From an uncultured Prevotellaceae bacterium (GTDB lineage: Bacteria > Bacteroidota > Bacteroidia > Bacteroidales > Bacteroidaceae), in NCBI GenBank assembly GCA_937891085.1, contig CALAEY010000044.1, forward strand, positions 1 through 12,976: a stretch of 12,976 nucleotides of DNA. Reading direction: 5' to 3'. The translations under genes and the position numbers were made by a program. The notes under the pieces are model-generated. The model worked only from the letters and a program-made list of their open reading frames with translations, was not told the DNA's origin and did not search any database. Positions 5,641-12,088 of this stretch are shown here, one piece after another. Each line of letters opens with the position of its first letter. Position 1 is the stretch's first letter.

Positions 5641-7007
5641 GCAGCAGCAGGGAGAAGATGCTGACGTATTACTACTTGGCCAATGTGCTTTATAATGCCA
5701 AAGAAACTGCCAAATGCCTGATTAGCCTCACAGATGCAGAAAAATATGCCAAGAGCATTGAGGATCACTTCTATTTAGGGATGATCTATCGAATGATGGC
5801 TGATGCTTACAATACGATTTATTGCCATAATGAGGAGGTGAAGTATTATCAATTATCTTATGACAGTTTCTGTAAGACAACTTTTCAAAGCCATACCAAT
5901 TTTGCTTTACTTAATGTGGGATTAGGACACTCCAATAATCATGATTACGAACAGGCTCTCACTATATTTAATAAAGTATTAGAAATAGCGGAGAAGGAGG
6001 CTGATGATGTTTTGACAGAAATATGTTTGCAAAACCTTGGCCATACTTATCGCCTCATAGGAAATAACAGAGAATCTATTCAAACAATCTTGCGATTAGA
6101 AAAACTATTTCCTCAGCAAATCAGATCCAGAGATTACTCCAATATTGCAAATTGCTATGCTGAGCTACAGATGGCCGACAGTGCTATCTACTATATGCAG
6201 AAAGCAGAAACTCTGGCAAGAAATAGTATAGACACACAAGTAACATACAACATTAACTATAAGCTATCCAAATACAAAGGCAATTATCAGATGGCATTAG
6301 AAAACTACGAAAAATTGTATGATCTCAACGCCTTTGTTACAGACTCCATCATGGGAAAGTCTGTTCTTGTCACACTGCAAGACTATATTGTTCAGCAAGC
6401 TGAATATGAGAGTTATAAAGCTCGACAAGAAAAATTCCGTCTTTATTTCATCATTACTATTCTCTTTATCGGAATTATCACTTCTTCTATAATTATATAC
6501 CAACGTTGGCAGAATAAAAATTTAGAAATAGAACAGAGTATTCAATTAGCCCACAGCATCAGTGACACTTTGCGGATTAAGGAAAACAATCTCTCTAATA
6601 TGTCTGAACAAATTCACGCCTTGTTCGACCAACAATTTGAGACTATCAACCAGCTATGCAACGTTTATTACGATAGCCAAGGGACAAAGTTTGAAAAAGA
6701 TAGGATATATAAAGAGGTGAAAAAACAGATTGAAAAGTTGGGAACAGAGAAGACCAAACAGTTGGAAGAGATTATCAATACTTATAAAGACAACCTACTA
6801 TCACGATTTAGGGAAGACTTCCCCACCCTTAGCAAAGACTATCATCTATTCGCGACCTACCAATTTGCCGGTTTCTCTGCTCGCGCCATCAGCCTTTTTA
6901 CAAATGATAAAGTGGAGAACATATATAACAAGAAGTCTCGACTGAAAAGCAGGATTGCCAATTCTGCCACTCCACACAGGGATGAATACCTCAGACTATT
7001 AGCTTAA
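5361..7007 (+). CDS. Membrane-spanning TPR regulator with HTH-like C terminus (paralog 1)
   Basis: The protein has 548 residues. Order: lipoprotein-type signal with an LTAC lipobox (Cys17); helical TPR-like repeats at about 25-335 (recognisable units at KMLTYYYLANVLYNAKETAK, ALLNVGLGHSNNHDYEQALT, and NIANCYAELQMADSAIYYMQ); one transmembrane helix at about 359-380 (YFIITILFIGIITSSIII); a coiled coil at about 383-480; and a C-terminal segment at about 484-535 (DFPTLSKDYHLFATY..GFSARAISLFT..VENIYNKKSRLKSRI) resembling a divergent LuxR-type HTH. This suggests a periplasmic sensor joined to a cytoplasmic DNA-binding domain. The ATG at 5361 is chosen because the frame opening at 5337 is a TTG inside the -7 element. 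The first ~90 codons are GC-rich and the rest AT-rich. It probably controls the operon from 7230; the function is inferred from the architecture. Confidence 0.75.
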   Translation: MRNLIYTLYILLVLTACTTHQGTRAQLDQAEALMTEQPDSALTILQQVDDAQLTTNALQARFALLLSMALDKNYIDVASDSLIHPAVEYYENHGSSREKMLTYYYLANVLYNAKETAKCLISLTDAEKYAKSIEDHFYLGMIYRMMADAYNTIYCHNEEVKYYQLSYDSFCKTTFQSHTNFALLNVGLGHSNNHDYEQALTIFNKVLEIAEKEADDVLTEICLQNLGHTYRLIGNNRESIQTILRLEKLFPQQIRSRDYSNIANCYAELQMADSAIYYMQKAETLARNSIDTQVTYNINYKLSKYKGNYQMALENYEKLYDLNAFVTDSIMGKSVLVTLQDYIVQQAEYESYKARQEKFRLYFIITILFIGIITSSIIIYQRWQNKNLEIEQSIQLAHSISDTLRIKENNLSNMSEQIHALFDQQFETINQLCNVYYDSQGTKFEKDRIYKEVKKQIEKLGTEKTKQLEEIINTYKDNLLSRFREDFPTLSKDYHLFATYQFAGFSARAISLFTNDKVENIYNKKSRLKSRIANSATPHRDEYLRLLA

Positions 7008-7023
7008 GACCAGCCCTATTCCC

Positions 7024-7151
7024 CTTATCAGACCCATTTCTTTGTAGTAAAAAACTATGATGAAATGGACATTTTTGGCGTTGATAGATTATCTTTTTCT
7101 ATCAATGAGCAACAGACTGATAATCAGGCTATTCAAATTCCAACTGATAGG
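7024..7151. promoter_or_regulatory. Candidate operator cluster of YTGATAR motifs
   Basis: Between the regulator gene and the DUF3244 promoter there are five YTGATAR-like sites. They are CTGATAAG (minus strand, 7024-7031), TTGATAGA (7081-7088) with its perfect inverted partner TCTATCAA (7098-7105), CTGATAATCAG (palindrome, 7117-7127), and CTGATAGG (7144-7151) inside the imperfect dyad CAACTGATAGGTTG. All lie upstream of the -33 region, as activator sites would. This is a visual pattern only. Confidence 0.35.
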
Positions 7152-7155
7152 TTGA
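7057..7155 (+). other. Possible small hydrophobic ORF (32 aa)
   Basis: ATG ATG AAA... encodes MMKWTFLALIDYLFLSMS and ends with ...FKFQLIG at a TGA (7153-7155). It is hydrophobic and could be a small membrane peptide. A one-mismatch -7 element (TTTCTTTG, 7036-7043) precedes it. The same stretch carries the dyads described as a candidate operator, so coding status is doubtful. Confidence 0.2.
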
Positions 7156-7168
7156 AACATGGTTTAAA

Positions 7169-7202
7169 ATTGCTTTCTTCTATAATATATACTATATCTT
7201 TG
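7169..7202 (+). promoter_or_regulatory. Promoter of the DUF3244-lipoprotein operon
   Basis: A perfect -7 element TATCTTTG lies at 7195-7202, 27 bases before the ATG at 7230. ATTG at 7169-7172 is a loosely spaced (22 bases) -33 candidate. The region between is very AT-rich (TATAATATATACTATA). Confidence 0.7.
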
Positions 7203-7229
7203 CATCGTCAAATTTTAATTTTAAATCAT

Positions 7230-7607
7230 ATGAAGAAAGTATTTATCTCTGTGCTCTTCTTCCTCACATTAGGATTTGGAGCTTCAGCAAAAGCTGAAAT
7301 TAATGAAAGAATTGAAATTCCTATCACAAGTGAAAATGAGAACTCACACTCAAAAGGACCCAGAATGCCAGAGCGTATTCCTATTTCTTGCGAATACGTT
7401 GATGGATATCTCTCCTTCACTTTCAATTATGATCTTGGAGTTGTATCTGTAGTTGTAACTAATGAAACCACAGGTGAACATTGGCAAAACATGCTACCAA
7501 CTACAGGAGTTGCCATCATGAACGTATCAGAAGTATTAGGAAATTACAAGATCGAAATCACTACTATAAATAATAAGGTGTATTGCGGAGACTATGAAAT
7601 CAATTAA
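7230..7607 (+). CDS. DUF3244-family secreted protein
   Basis: This 125-residue protein has a cleavable signal peptide (MKKVFISVLFFLTLGFGASA, residues 1-20) followed by a small beta-rich domain. The segment RIPISCEYVDGYLSFTF, with a following LGVVSVVVTNETTGEHW and a final YKIEITTINNKVYCGDYEI, fits the DUF3244 pattern. DUF3244 proteins are short Bacteroidales secreted proteins with an Ig-like sandwich and unknown function. The start at 7230 was chosen over the upstream frame from 7065, because it follows the -7 element by 27 bases and begins a perfect signal peptide. It is the first gene of a three-gene run (40 bases to the next start, no promoter between). It has no lipobox, so it is probably periplasmic or released. 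Confidence 0.75.
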   Translation: MKKVFISVLFFLTLGFGASAKAEINERIEIPITSENENSHSKGPRMPERIPISCEYVDGYLSFTFNYDLGVVSVVVTNETTGEHWQNMLPTTGVAIMNVSEVLGNYKIEITTINNKVYCGDYEIN

Positions 7608-7647
7608 AGAATTAAAAAGAATTACTATCATCTAAATTATTAACGAA

Positions 7648-9261
7648 ATGAAGAACAAATTTATTACAATGGCGCTGGCAAGCTTAGCATTTACAGCTTG
7701 CACTAACGATGATGCAATTTCATTAGACAAAGAATTGCAGACAAACAATCAGAACAAAGTTGTATTAATGGCAGAAGACGATGCTCAACAAGCATTTGCA
7801 AAGATACTTTCTAAAGCCGTTTACAATGATATTAGCGTAAGAGAGTTCATTAAGTCTGAAGCTATCAAGCAGTTTGATAATGATTATGATATACTCTACG
7901 CATTTGCCAAGGACAAAGAAGTAGCTCCTGGCTATACTTTCCGCGATGCATTGCTCAATTACTGCAAAGATGAAAATGAGTTAATCTCTATAGAACAATC
8001 ATTACCGCTTCTTAATATTTTGGTTCCTGACCTGACATTCATTAGTAGCTTTAAAGCAGACAACTGGGATCTTAGCGATGAAGAAGTCCCTGTCAGCTAT
8101 GACAAGGATCATAATAGTGGAGTTCTATTTGTGAACGGTGATTCTATCACATATCTTGAGCCTAATGAAATCCCAGATTTCCCTATCTTGGTAGTCAAGA
8201 ACAATGAGCGTATGATTGCTTCTGCAACAACAAGAGCAGACGGAACCACTTCTTATAGTTATGAATTCTTTGATGATGCATTCAATGGGTCACTAAGAAA
8301 CAATACCAGAGCAGAGTATGACGTCACTTATCCAGAAGAACCCACTGGTGACAGCCAAATAAGTGAATACGAATTAGCAAGCATAAATCCAGCAATCAAA
8401 CAAGCTTTTATAGAGTTTCCAAACAATACAACAGGTAAACACAGAGATTATGTATATTATGGCATGACCAATGCAAACCAGACAAATGGGCACCTTAACA
8501 CTAATGTGAGGGAAATTCTCTATAAATTCAGAATTGCTCCAAGCCAGATTCCTTTCATAGCAGACCAGACAGAAGATCCTGTTCTTCAAGCTATTTCTAA
8601 AAAAGGAGGTGAATATACACAAGAAGAGGTCAGAAGCAAAATCTGGAAAGAAGGTAACTTTGAATTTCTATTTGATGTCATGATTGGTACAAAAAGTAGT
8701 AACGTGCTGTATAATAGGCTTGCCTATTCTGCTACTCCTAGAGAACTATTCAGTATTAATAAAGTTCATGTGGTCAGAAAACATTCAACCGCGTTCAGCC
8801 ACTCTAAATACACATACACTGTTACTAATGTGAACGAAGCCGTTACAAGCAAATGGATAAAAACTAATGCTTCGACTAATGGAAACTACATCCAGATTGG
8901 CTCATGGGATATTTATGAGCAATCACTTCGTGTAAACATTGCCCTTCTTGAGAAAGATGATAGTGAGACAATTGTTAAAACTCATAGTGTTAGCAATGAG
9001 TTTGCTGGTAATGCTACTTTTTCTTTCGGAGCTGATACAATAGTAAAAGCTACTTTGGGCATTTCTGGTAAAACGACATCAACAACATCTAAGTCTGTCA
9101 CAATAACCAAGAACTCTGATGACTTAGGGTCTTTGTCTTTCTATTACTACGACCCAATTATTAAATCAAGAACAGTTCAAGGTAATATGCCCCTATACGA
9201 CTTGTACTCTGTAAATAATGGAGCTTTCGAAGTGATTGTATTACCTCAAAACATTCTCTAA
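7648..9261 (+). CDS. Large lipoprotein of unknown function with Ser/Thr-rich beta C-terminal segment
   Basis: The protein has 537 residues. A lipoprotein signal ends in FTAC (Cys18), followed by TNDD, compatible with surface export in Bacteroidetes. Residues about 45-130 are helical and charged (AFAKILSKAVYNDISVREF..., then YDILYAFAKDKEV, then YTFRDALLNY). About 150-200 contains VNGDSITYLEPNEIPDFPIL. The C-terminal part (about 449-507) alternates polar and small residues (NATFSFGADTIVKATLG, ISGKTTSTTSKSVTITKN) and ends in SDDLGSLSFYYYDPII. That pattern is reminiscent of the amphipathic hairpin segments of aerolysin/ETX-MTX2 pore-forming proteins, but I cannot show homology. It is the middle gene of the operon, one base before the next start. 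I do not recognise the family, and a function in surface interaction is speculation. Confidence 0.7.
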   Translation: MKNKFITMALASLAFTACTNDDAISLDKELQTNNQNKVVLMAEDDAQQAFAKILSKAVYNDISVREFIKSEAIKQFDNDYDILYAFAKDKEVAPGYTFRDALLNYCKDENELISIEQSLPLLNILVPDLTFISSFKADNWDLSDEEVPVSYDKDHNSGVLFVNGDSITYLEPNEIPDFPILVVKNNERMIASATTRADGTTSYSYEFFDDAFNGSLRNNTRAEYDVTYPEEPTGDSQISEYELASINPAIKQAFIEFPNNTTGKHRDYVYYGMTNANQTNGHLNTNVREILYKFRIAPSQIPFIADQTEDPVLQAISKKGGEYTQEEVRSKIWKEGNFEFLFDVMIGTKSSNVLYNRLAYSATPRELFSINKVHVVRKHSTAFSHSKYTYTVTNVNEAVTSKWIKTNASTNGNYIQIGSWDIYEQSLRVNIALLEKDDSETIVKTHSVSNEFAGNATFSFGADTIVKATLGISGKTTSTTSKSVTITKNSDDLGSLSFYYYDPIIKSRTVQGNMPLYDLYSVNNGAFEVIVLPQNIL

Positions 9262-9262
9262 A

Positions 9263-9814
9263 ATGAAACGATCGATTCTACTTTTTTCAATATTTTTTCT
9301 TTGCTGCCTATTCTCTTCATGCAGCGATGACGAAGAAGAAATTCTGGAACCAGAAAGGCGGAATGAATGGAAATTCGTAAAGGGAAAGATGAATGGTGAG
9401 CCTCTGATGAGAGGATTTGACGATATTAACTGCGTGGAAAGAGAATCTGGAATCATTGATACTTTTGGCATCCGTACTATTAATGAAGCATATTGGTCAA
9501 CCCGAGTGTGGCTTAACAAGAATAAAACTTTAGCTTTATGTATCGGACTTGCGCTCCCCTTGACTGAAGGAAACTACACTCTCAAATACTCAAGAGAGGA
9601 ATCCGTCCTTCTTGATTCAAGAGCTCCGTATGTTAGCATCAGTGGCAAATATTTCCCTTCGGAAATTCCCGCAGAGCTACATATCGAAAAAGTCTACGAC
9701 AAAGACTGGTCTATATTTCCATTCGTCATAGGCAGGCTTGAAGGGAAATTCATCAGATATGATGATCCTACTGATGTCATCTACCTTGAAGATGTAGAGT
9801 TCCAAATCCACTAA
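9263..9814 (+). CDS. Small surface lipoprotein, beta-rich
   Basis: This 183-residue protein has a lipoprotein signal MKRSILLFSIFFLCC..FSSC (Cys20) followed at once by SDDEEE. Acidic residues just after the lipidated Cys are the known lipoprotein export signal for surface display in Bacteroidetes. The mature part (EWKFVKGKMNGEPLM..., GNYTLKY, SISGKYFPSEIPAELHIEKV, and a final VIGRLEGKF...VEFQIH) has the layout of small Bacteroidales lipoprotein domains of the DUF5025/DUF6252 kind, but the match is not firm. The ATG at 9263 is 1 base after the upstream stop, indicating translational coupling. The upstream alternative start at 9236 would overlap the previous gene and spoil the signal peptide. 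A strong terminator follows at 9831. Confidence 0.75.
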   Translation: MKRSILLFSIFFLCCLFSSCSDDEEEILEPERRNEWKFVKGKMNGEPLMRGFDDINCVERESGIIDTFGIRTINEAYWSTRVWLNKNKTLALCIGLALPLTEGNYTLKYSREESVLLDSRAPYVSISGKYFPSEIPAELHIEKVYDKDWSIFPFVIGRLEGKFIRYDDPTDVIYLEDVEFQIH

Positions 9815-9830
9815 AATGGTGCTATTTCAT

Positions 9831-9858
9831 AAAGAGAGGGGAAAAACCCCTCTCTTTT
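9831..9858 (+). terminator. Intrinsic terminator of the lipoprotein operon
   Basis: A perfect 11-bp stem (AAAGAGAGGGG / CCCCTCTCTTT) with an AAAAA loop, ending in TTTT. It is placed 17 bases after the last stop codon. The block is repeated, diverged, at 10331. Confidence 0.85.
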
Positions 9859-9872
9859 ATGCAAGGTTTTCA

Positions 9873-9880
9873 TATCTTTG
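9873..9880 (+). promoter_or_regulatory. -7 element for the beta-barrel remnant
   Basis: TATCTTTG is a perfect match, 27 bases before the ATG at 9907 (21 before that at 9901). No clear -33 element is seen, since the terminator occupies that region. Confidence 0.6.
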
Positions 9881-9906
9881 CATTTAGTATTAAAACACTA
9901 ATGATT

Positions 9907-10322
9907 ATGAATAAATTATTGACCCCTATTTTCATTCTTTGTGCTTTTGGATTTTTCTTGGCTATGAGTTCGCTATTGGCAATGATTGGAAAATCATACC
10001 ATCATTAGGCATGTTTGCCTCTTACAATATCGGAGGAACCAGCTCTATGGATTACCTCTATGATGGAAGTGGTACCATCAAGCATCACCATTGGAACTCA
10101 CTGGATGGATGTGACGGTCTACCAACTGGAGAAGGTAGTCAATACCGTGAAATGGGCATGGAACCCCAGCGTCATTTCACATACGGAGGCATAGCTGGTG
10201 TGAAAGCCACTTTCAAAGATCACTACACCATCTCACTGAACTACATGGAGGAGATGAAGCGACTGCATAAAACAGGACTTCACACCTACAACTATTCTCT
10301 GTCTGTGGGATACAAGTTCTAG
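9907..10322 (+). pseudogene. Broken outer-membrane beta-barrel protein gene (internal deletion with frameshift)
   Basis: The ATG at 9907 (or in-frame 9901) starts a normal signal peptide (MNKLLTPIFILCAFGFFLA), but that frame stops at a TAG at 10006-10008. In another frame, from about 9955, the sequence reads LGYEFAIGNDWKIIPSLGMFASYNIGG and later TYGGIAGVKATFKDHYTISLNY, ending in YNYSLSVGYKF at a TAG. Alternating strands and a terminal aromatic residue (Phe) are typical of the C-terminal half of an outer-membrane barrel. The N-terminal strands expected between the signal and this part are absent, so an internal deletion with a frame change is the simplest explanation. The promoter and terminator around it are still intact, suggesting recent decay. 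The original protein was probably about 200 residues. Confidence 0.7.
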
Positions 10323-10328
10323 ATCTTA

Positions 10329-10382
10329 TTAAGAGAGGGATCTTTCCCTCTCTTTCATGCAAGGTTTTCGTATCCCTGCATC
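10329..10382 (+). repeat. Terminator/promoter block, copy 2 (decayed promoter)
   Basis: This is homologous to 9829-9884, but the -7 element reads TATCCCTG in place of TATCTTTG, so it is probably inactive. Downstream there is no plus-strand gene; the 3' end of the ATPase gene begins about 20 bases later. Confidence 0.65.
10331..10355. terminator. Second terminator-like hairpin
   Basis: AAGAGAGGGA (10331-10340) and TCCCTCTCTT (10345-10354) are perfect complements with a TCTT loop, followed by T and then C. It lies 9 bases after the barrel stop and also just beyond the 3' end of the minus-strand ATPase gene, so it may serve both. Confidence 0.6.
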
Positions 10383-10402
10383 CAAGGAAAGATTGCATAT
10401 TC

Positions 10403-11641
10403 CTACCTGATTCTATCAGCAAAGATGCCAGGAATCATCTGAATACCTTCATTCTGTGTGCCCAGATTGATATTAGCAATGTATTTTGCGTCAACCTGCT
10501 CGTCTTTGGCAAAATTGTTCAGAGATGCTATGCTCACAGGCTTATCAAAACTACGATATTTGCATTCAACGGCCAATTTGCGTAACCCACCATCAACCAC
10601 GAAATCTACCTCCGTGCCACTCTGTGTTCTGTAGAACAATAGCATATCTGCCGATCGCCTGTTTCTCCACAACTCCAAGAAGACCTCATTCTCAAAAATA
10701 GCTCCATTGTCCATGCGGAATGCCATTTCATTAAAACTATTATAAATGATGTTCCTCAAGCCTAAATCACAGAAGTACACTTTTTTCATCTTGCCTATCA
10801 CCTTACGTTTATTGGTGAAATAAGGATCCACCAGCTTTATAATGTACATCTTCTGAAGCAGATACACATAATCCTCACAAGCAGCGTATGGCAGCCCGCA
10901 TTCACGGCTCAGTTCGTTGATATTCACCAAATTTCCAATCTGTGTAGCAAGCAGACGTAGCAAACGGTTGAATCCCACGAAATGGCCCACTGCCACATAG
11001 CGACGTACATCATTCATCAGATAAGTCTGGTAAATATCATTCAGAAGCTCCGCTTTCTCTTCCAGATTGTTAGTCAGTGCCACGCGAGGCAGTCCTCCGT
11101 AAATCAGGTATTCCTGATAGACATGCTGCAATGTGCTCACCAAACTTTCGCCAGCAGATATTTCAGCGTTTTTCTGAAGCTGGCTAAGCCTTTCATCCTT
11201 AAACAGCAGATACTCTGAGAACGATAGTGAGAGCACTTCTATCACACGCACTCTACCTGCGAGTGATTCCTCTATATGCTGCAAAATGTCAAGGCTTGAA
11301 CTTCCAGAGCATAAGATCTTCAGTTTCTCATACTTATCTGTAAGCAGTTTCATCATGGTAGAGACACCATTGATGAACTGAAATTCGTCAATAAGGAGCA
11401 GGCCATCCAAGTCCTCGTTAAGATAGACTTTCAGATATTGCTCCAGTGTACTTAAACGTTGAAAGCGTTCTGCAACTTCTACGTCCTGACCATTTAGAAA
11501 CAAATGGTTGCGGAATGCTTCTTTAGGGAACATCCTCATTATTGATGTCTTACCCACCTGCCTTGCCCCTATCAGCACCACAATAGGAAGTAGGGTGAAT
11601 GCTTCTGCTATTTTCTTTTCGTATCTCTCTCTGGCTATCAT
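10403..11641 (-). CDS. AAA_14/DUF4143 ATP-binding protein
   Basis: This 412-residue protein is of full length for the family. The N-terminal AAA+ domain has Walker A GARQVGKTS (residues 25-33), Walker B LLLIDEFQ (81-88), and a sensor-like LCSGSSS (110-116). The C-terminal DUF4143 region contains GAIFENEVFLEL and a restriction-endonuclease-like core GTEVDFVV...AVECK (D346, E359, K361). These proteins are widespread in Bacteroidales, often as single genes in variable regions. Their role is not established (mobile-element or defence-linked suggestions exist). It is transcribed against its neighbours, from a good promoter (11659-11689, minus), and ends next to the repeated hairpin at 10331. It probably arrived independently of the surface-protein genes. 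Confidence 0.88.
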   Translation of the reverse strand: MIARERYEKKIAEAFTLLPIVVLIGARQVGKTSIMRMFPKEAFRNHLFLNGQDVEVAERFQRLSTLEQYLKVYLNEDLDGLLLIDEFQFINGVSTMMKLLTDKYEKLKILCSGSSSLDILQHIEESLAGRVRVIEVLSLSFSEYLLFKDERLSQLQKNAEISAGESLVSTLQHVYQEYLIYGGLPRVALTNNLEEKAELLNDIYQTYLMNDVRRYVAVGHFVGFNRLLRLLATQIGNLVNINELSRECGLPYAACEDYVYLLQKMYIIKLVDPYFTNKRKVIGKMKKVYFCDLGLRNIIYNSFNEMAFRMDNGAIFENEVFLELWRNRRSADMLLFYRTQSGTEVDFVVDGGLRKLAVECKYRSFDKPVSIASLNNFAKDEQVDAKYIANINLGTQNEGIQMIPGIFADRIR

Positions 11642-11658
11642 AACCTATATGTTTTTCG

Positions 11659-11689
11659 CAAAAATAGAGATTTTTAGACATTTCACAAA
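11659..11689 (-). promoter_or_regulatory. Promoter of the ATPase gene
   Basis: On the minus strand TTTG (11686-11689), a 19-base spacer and TATTTTTG (11659-11666) form a textbook Bacteroidetes promoter, 17 bases before the ATG at 11641. The -33 element sits on the edge of direct repeat copy 2. Confidence 0.75.
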
Positions 11690-12088
11690 AAATCCATAGG
11701 GATTTTTCGTAGAATCTCCAAAAAACTTAGATTTTAGCCCTGATTCTCCCTATTTCTTGCAAGGCTGCAAAGAAAGTATTACCTTTGCACTCCCAAAAAG
11801 TAAAGAAGATGCGAAACCTGATCTACACCTTATATATATTGTTGGTCTTAACAGCCTGCACCACCCACCAAGGCACCCGTGCGCAGCTGGACCAAGCCGA
11901 GGCGCTGATGACGGAGCAGCCTGACTCTGCCCTCACCATCCTCCAGCAGGTAGACGATGCCCAGCTCACCACCAATGCCCTGCAAGCCCGCTTTGCCCTG
12001 CTCCTCTCTATGGCACTCGACAAAAACTACATCGATGTGGCTTCAGACAGCCTCATCCACCCCGCTGTGGAATATTACGAGAATCATG
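11688..12088 (+). repeat. Long direct repeat, copy 2
   Basis: This is the second copy of 5240-5640. It begins with a perfect dyad AAAAATCC-ATAG-GGATTTTT (11688-11707) and runs through the promoter, the leader and the first ~90 codons of the second TPR gene. Confidence 0.9.
11756..11787 (+). promoter_or_regulatory. Promoter of TPR regulator gene 2
   Basis: CTTG (11756-11759), a 20-base spacer and TACCTTTG (11780-11787) are identical to the promoter of gene 1. The ATG at 11809 follows after 21 bases. Confidence 0.7.

Larger units (their letters stand above)
9829..9884 (+). repeat. Terminator/promoter block, copy 1
   Basis: The hairpin plus the downstream ATGCAAGGTTTT and TATCTTTGCAT parallels 10329-10382, which has the same hairpin arms, ATGCAAGGTTTT and a degenerate TATCCCTGCAT. 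The two blocks flank the broken beta-barrel gene as direct repeats 498 bases apart. Confidence 0.75.

Noticed and set aside
7065..7229. 55-codon N-terminal extension of the DUF3244 protein
   Set aside because: It would cover the promoter TATCTTTG at 7195-7202 and hide an otherwise perfect signal peptide starting at 7230.
11823..12023. Minus-strand 66-codon frame, identical to one at 5375-5575
   Set aside because: It is present twice only because the repeat is identical. It is antisense to the TPR gene 5' end, and no promoter or start context was found.
5240..12088. IS element or transposon bounded by the long direct repeats
   Set aside because: No transposase, terminal inverted repeats or target-site duplication is visible. 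The repeats consist of promoter and coding sequence, so segmental duplication or recombination is more likely.
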